This document shows, one piece after another, positions 60,831-64,000 of a stretch of DNA of 64,000 bases (position 1 is the first letter of the stretch; each line of letters starts with the position of its first letter). The translations under genes were made by a program, and so were the position numbers. The stretch lies in NCBI RefSeq assembly GCF_013002705.1, contig NZ_JABEND010000007.1, positions 62,001 to 126,000 of the forward strand, read 5' to 3'. Under the pieces are notes generated by a model. It saw nothing but the letters and a program-made list of their open reading frames with translations. It had not been told where the DNA came from and made no database searches. The DNA is from Nakamurella aerolata (GTDB lineage Bacteria; Actinomycetota; Actinomycetes; Mycobacteriales; Nakamurellaceae).

Positions 60831-60885
60831 CGCGATGGTCGGCTGCCGACAACCGCCCGGCTCTCAGGATCGCCCGCTACCGTTG

Positions 60886-62262
60886 ATGGCGATGTCAGCT
60901 CGCACCCGCCGCCGCGCCGCAGTGCCGGTCGCCTTCGTGGCGCTCGGCGGCCTGCTGGCGGGTTGCGCGGACTTCTCGTCGGCGGCACCGCCGTTCTCTG
61001 CGCAACCGTCGTTGACCGCGCCGATGGTGCGGCCGGTCGAACCAGGCGATCCGTCGGCGTTGCAGCCTGCCGAGCCGCCCGGCAGCACGGCCCCACCGTC
61101 GTCCCAACAGCCTTCTTCGGCTGAGCAGTCACCGTCGCCGTCGACCGAGCAGCCGACCCCGCCGTCATCCGCACCGCCCCCGTCGAGTCCCGAGTCGAGC
61201 CCCGATGCGAGCCGTCCGGAGTCGAGCCAGCAGACCCCCCCGAGCCGGCCGAGCTCGGCGCCGCAATCGTCCGCCGCCGAGACCGAACCGTGCATGCCGA
61301 GCGATCCCGCGGTGATCGCCGCCTGCCTCGATGCCCCCTGGGGTCTTGCGGTGCTCCCGGACGGCCAGTCGGCCCTTGTCGGCGAGCGCACGACCGGGCG
61401 GATCCTGTCGATAGCCCAGGGCAAGAAGCCGCAGGAGTATGCGACGGTCGACCGCATCGATGCGTCCGGGACCGGCGGGCTGCTCGGTATTGCGCTTTCG
61501 CCCTCGTACGACGAGGACGGCCTGATCTATCTGTACGCGACCACCAAGACCGACAACCGGGTGCTGCGACTGGCTCAGGGCGATACCCCGAAACCGATCT
61601 TGACCGGGATTCCTAAGGGCGCCAAGAACAATGGTGGTCGCATCGAGTTCGGCCCGGACGATCAGCTGTACATCGCCACCGGCGATACCGGCTCCCCCGC
61701 GGTGGCCTCGCAGCCGGACTCATTGGCCGGAAAGCTGTTGCGAGTGGACGCTTTCGGCAAGCCCTCAAACGGAAACCCTGGCGGCACAGCCGTGTACGCC
61801 GGCGGCTTCAGCGATCCCACCGGCATGTGCGCCCGGCCGTCCGGGGTGGCTGTCGTCGACCACCGCAGCCCCGCCGATGTGGTGGTGGATGCCAAGGCGG
61901 GCAAGAACTATCGCCAGCTCGGTTCGGGAAGCACGCTGTGGAGCTTCAAGGCGTCCGAGGGTGGCGCGAACGATTGTGCACAGTCGGCGCGCGAGCTGGC
62001 ATTCAGCTCGCTCACGGCGCAGCGGGCGGTGGCACTGGGGCTCGACCCGCAGGGTGCAGGGTTTGTCGGCAAGCCGGTTCCGTTGGTGGAGAAGAAGTAT
62101 GGCCGGCTGCTGACCTTGACGGTCGGCGGTGCGACTCCGGACGACCAGTTGTTCTGGGCCACCACCTCCAACAAGGACGGTAAGGGCAAGCCCGTCCCCG
62201 CTGACGACAGGGTAATTGTGATCAAGGCCAACTCGGCTGCGGGTGGGGCGGGCAACGACTGA
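60886..62262 (+). CDS. Lipoprotein with glucose/sorbosone dehydrogenase-like beta-propeller
   Basis: 458 residues: a lipoprotein signal with lipobox LLAGC (about residue 27), a Ser/Pro/Gln linker of about 100 residues and a six-bladed propeller domain (PWGLAVLPDGQSALVGERTT, GLLGIALSPSYDEDGLIYLY, NNGGRIEFGPDDQLYIATGD, VYAGGFSDPTG and a long C-terminal region). This is the PQQ-dependent sugar-dehydrogenase-like family, but the PQQ ligands are not verified by eye. ATGs at 60886 and 60892 are both possible. It would be anchored outside the cell membrane. It converges on the next gene. Confidence 0.85.
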   Translation: MAMSARTRRRAAVPVAFVALGGLLAGCADFSSAAPPFSAQPSLTAPMVRPVEPGDPSALQPAEPPGSTAPPSSQQPSSAEQSPSPSTEQPTPPSSAPPPSSPESSPDASRPESSQQTPPSRPSSAPQSSAAETEPCMPSDPAVIAACLDAPWGLAVLPDGQSALVGERTTGRILSIAQGKKPQEYATVDRIDASGTGGLLGIALSPSYDEDGLIYLYATTKTDNRVLRLAQGDTPKPILTGIPKGAKNNGGRIEFGPDDQLYIATGDTGSPAVASQPDSLAGKLLRVDAFGKPSNGNPGGTAVYAGGFSDPTGMCARPSGVAVVDHRSPADVVVDAKAGKNYRQLGSGSTLWSFKASEGGANDCAQSARELAFSSLTAQRAVALGLDPQGAGFVGKPVPLVEKKYGRLLTLTVGGATPDDQLFWATTSNKDGKGKPVPADDRVIVIKANSAAGGAGND

Positions 62263-62327
62263 GCCGCGCCGAGCGCGTTGTGGTTGCCTTGCCAGGCTCC
62301 TGCTGTCTCGGCCGCTGTCTCCGAGTC

Positions 62328-62678
62328 TCAGCCCTTGTCGCCCAACGGGTCCGTGAACGCGACCGGCTTGCCGGCGGCCGTTGCGTACGTGATCTCTCTA
62401 CGGGTGGATTCCCCGATGTAGCCGCCGGGGTTGACCACCAGAACCCGGTCAGCAAGGTCGATCTTGCGTCGATGCAACTCGTCCAGCGCGGCCTTTTGCT
62501 CGCTGGTTATCGACTTGGCGGCTTCCTCCATCGCGCTTGAACGGCTCTCGGCGTGGGTAAACACACCTGGCGCGACGACGATGGCTCCCGCGAACGTCAG
62601 CTCACGGTTGGCCGCGTGCATCTCGGTCGCGAACCGCGTTGAGCCGCAGATGCAGACAATCTCGGGGCGGTCCGGCAC
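62328..62678 (-). CDS. Nucleoside 2-deoxyribosyltransferase-like protein
   Basis: 116-residue soluble protein with PEIVCICGSTRFATEMHAAN, AIVVAPGVFTHAESRSSAME, LDELHRRKIDLADRVLVVNP and GYIGESTRREITYATAAGKP, a pattern typical of small deoxyribosyltransferase-fold (DUF4406-like) proteins. The GTG at 62678 has AAGGAT six bases upstream; the open frame continues further up only through Arg-rich sequence. No partner gene is adjacent. Enzymatic activity is unproven. Confidence 0.8.
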   Translation of the reverse strand: MPDRPEIVCICGSTRFATEMHAANRELTFAGAIVVAPGVFTHAESRSSAMEEAAKSITSEQKAALDELHRRKIDLADRVLVVNPGGYIGESTRREITYATAAGKPVAFTDPLGDKG

Positions 62679-63199
62679 GGTGTGATCCTTCCGATCGAGT
62701 TGCCCTGCCCTGGTCTCATCGGGCAGGTCGCTCGATTGTGCCCCGTGCGCTGAACGCCGGATCAGCAACCCGGCCCAGGGTGATCGCCTCGATGGGGCGC
62801 TGCGGACGGCACTGGACGTCGACGCCTGGTGCGGCCCGGGCGCGTCCGCTCCGCGCGAGTGTCCGCTCAGCACCGGCACGTCCGGTCGGTGCACGTACAT
62901 TCGGTCGGCCCTTGCCACTGGTACCGCTGGCTCCCCGGACACGGCACGACCGACTCTGCGCTGGAGTTCCGTTGCAGTCCGCTCAGCACGGGCGCGTCCG
63001 TCCGGTCGAGGTCTGCACACGGCGGGGCGCCGGTCACCATTAGATGGTCGGTCAATGTATTTGCCAAGCACCGCCGACCCGGTTGCCCGGATTCGGTTGT
63101 CGCTGTGATGACCTCACGACATTGACTTTCATCCGATCGGTGGATCGAACATGCGTACTAGAAGAGGTAATCTGGGTGTGTCACAAGGGGGTGATGTTG
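62679..63199. other. Gap before the DUF222 gene with SOS-box-like site
   Basis: 521 bases without a supported gene. Imperfect repeats GGCGCGTCCG and GGCACGTCCGG occur near 62840-63000. At 63145-63160 the dyad TCGAAC-ATGC-GTACTA resembles the actinobacterial LexA box; TTGACT (63122-63127) lies 17 bases upstream and could be part of a promoter. Confidence 0.5.
63145..63160 (+). promoter_or_regulatory. Candidate LexA (SOS) box
   Basis: TCGAAC N4 GTACTA: the left half matches the actinobacterial SOS-box consensus TCGAAC exactly and the right half matches GTTCGA at four of six. It is 40 bases upstream of the DUF222 gene start. 13E12-repeat/DUF222 genes of mycobacteria are known to be DNA-damage inducible through such boxes. 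Confidence 0.5.
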
Positions 63200-64000
63200 A
63201 TGCTCAACCGGAAGCCGGTTCGGGTTGGTGCTGTGCGGGTTTCGCACGCGGTGTTCCAGCGGTGGTGTACGGCGTTGGGGGTGCTGCAGCCGGGGTCGGG
63301 TTTGGTTGCGCATCTGGAATCCCGCCCGCCCACGGCGGCCTTGCTGGCCGCGCGGGGTGAGTCGTCTACGGTGCCCACGCCGACCACCGGCGCCACTGGT
63401 ACCGCTCCGTCTCCTCGTGCCAGCGCCGCCGCGGGCGATGTCGATACCGCCGACCCTAGCGCCGCTCCATCCTCCAGTGCCGGCACCGGCGCCCGCAGCA
63501 GCGGCGACTCGGGGAACGCCGACGTCGATAGGCCGCGCGCGGCCGCGCATCGTGCCGAGAGTGCTTCATCCAGCAGTGCCGGTACTGGCGCCCGCAGCGG
63601 CGGCGACTCGGGGAATCCCGAGGTGGATAGCCCGCGCGCTGCGACCCGTAACGCTGAGCCGGTGAGTGCTGAGGCCGATAACCCTGGCGCTGCCAGGTCC
63701 GGCGCCGATGATGCCGACGGTGCCGCTGATGCCGACGGTGCCGCTGATGGTGCTGGTGGTGTTGCGGGGGTGGTGTTGCACGGGAATGTGCTGCTGGATT
63801 CGGTGGTGGCTCGGGAGCGGGTGATTCGGCATTTGCAGGCGCAGAACGCTGCCGACCTTGGCGAGCTGGCCCGGAGCTATGTGGGGGTGCGGGAGTTCCT
63901 GGACACCGAAGTCGCCGGTGCGTTGACGATTTCTGAGCGTGCCGCCGCCACCCAGATCACGATCGCCGAGCAGCTGCGGAAAATTCCGGTCACCTGGGCG
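63200..64000 (+). CDS. DUF222 / 13E12-type protein, N-terminal part (cut by window edge)
   Basis: 267 residues visible, open to the window end. The first 65 residues (VRVGAVRVSHAVFQRWCTAL) are followed by an Ala/Ser/Gly/Asp-rich linker containing a 33-residue direct repeat (around SSAGTGARSSGDSGN). The conserved part begins near residue 200 (VLLDSVVARERVIRHLQAQN and ADLGELARSYVGVREFLDTE, then ALTISERAAATQITIAEQLR), the DUF222 pattern. Full-length members usually carry a C-terminal HNH nuclease-like domain, outside this window. ATG at 63200 is eight bases after AGGGGG; ATG 63194 and GTG 63191 are closer. Likely a mobile, multi-copy family. Confidence 0.75.
   Translation, partial: MLNRKPVRVGAVRVSHAVFQRWCTALGVLQPGSGLVAHLESRPPTAALLAARGESSTVPTPTTGATGTAPSPRASAAAGDVDTADPSAAPSSSAGTGARSSGDSGNADVDRPRAAAHRAESASSSSAGTGARSGGDSGNPEVDSPRAATRNAEPVSAEADNPGAARSGADDADGAADADGAADGAGGVAGVVLHGNVLLDSVVARERVIRHLQAQNAADLGELARSYVGVREFLDTEVAGALTISERAAATQITIAEQLRKIPVTWA

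Noticed and set aside
63151-63360. Plus-strand ORF starting MRTRRGNLGV
   Set aside because: It is in a different frame from the DUF222 reading frame that stays open to 64000 and carries the family pattern.

Overview
The window is uniformly GC-rich and gene-dense, and reads as chromosomal DNA of an actinobacterium. Supporting signs are RNase E with long disordered arms, HU with an Ala/Lys/Pro tail, the dut/valS-folC-DUF4233-ndk and ppk1-mutT1-hup-leuDC blocks, many GTG/TTG starts and several apparently leaderless genes. Gene order resembles the mycobacterial leu/ilv chromosome region, but cofC/fbiD, gltX and serA are absent from their usual neighbour positions. The genus is not identifiable by eye; a Nakamurella/Frankia-like lineage is only a guess.

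Layout. 1-2.7 kb: rplU-rpmA-obg-proB (proB cut by the window edge). 2.9-5.9 kb: a glycosyltransferase/methyltransferase fusion divergent from a flippase-like membrane protein. 6-9.6 kb: RNase E/G. 10-14.8 kb: a DCC thiol protein and an exporter block (MFS plus ABC ATPase and two permeases). 14.9-22.4 kb: VOC protein, then valS-folC-DUF4233-ndk-GNAT (overlapping stops and starts), divergent from dut. 22.5-28.5 kb: amidohydrolase, acyl-CoA dehydrogenase, a two-component system whose regulator carries an early TAG, and a membrane protein. 28.5-33.4 kb: small protein, degenerate CobT-like protein, ung, thiL, Lrp-type sensor, DUF3515. 33.5-41.1 kb: ddl, gpsA, plsC, ppk1, mutT1-like, hup. 41.4-59.4 kb: branched-chain amino acid genes leuD, leuC and their IclR regulator, tRNA-Glu and tRNA-Gln, FAH protein, cimA, leuB, a secreted subtilase, ilvC, ilvN, ilvB, a PH-domain protein and ilvD. 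59.3-64 kb: a truncated nucleotidyltransferase, a D-2-hydroxyacid dehydrogenase, a sugar-dehydrogenase-like lipoprotein, a deoxyribosyltransferase-fold protein and the start of a DUF222 (13E12-type) protein.

How the genes work together. About 18 kb holds nearly the whole valine/leucine/isoleucine pathway. CimA would supply 2-oxobutyrate from pyruvate and acetyl-CoA, LeuCD and LeuB would process citramalate as well as isopropylmalate, and IlvBN, IlvC and IlvD finish the chains; leuA and a transaminase are not in the window. ilvBNC has a readable attenuator: promoter, an apparently leaderless nine-residue leader peptide containing Leu-Leu-Val-Ile-Thr, and an intrinsic terminator. leuCD is divergent from its probable IclR-type regulator, with a dyad inside the regulator's promoter.

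A second theme is short tandem repeats (9-19 bp units) at gene ends and in intergenic gaps, sometimes containing the stop codon (rne, ilvC) and sometimes encoding in-frame peptide repeats (ndk, folC, gpsA, the glycosyltransferase). Other items worth checking are the amber codon in the LuxR regulator, the CobT-like protein without its catalytic motifs, and an SOS-box-like dyad before the DUF222 gene. I found no CRISPR array, prophage, insertion sequence or rRNA.
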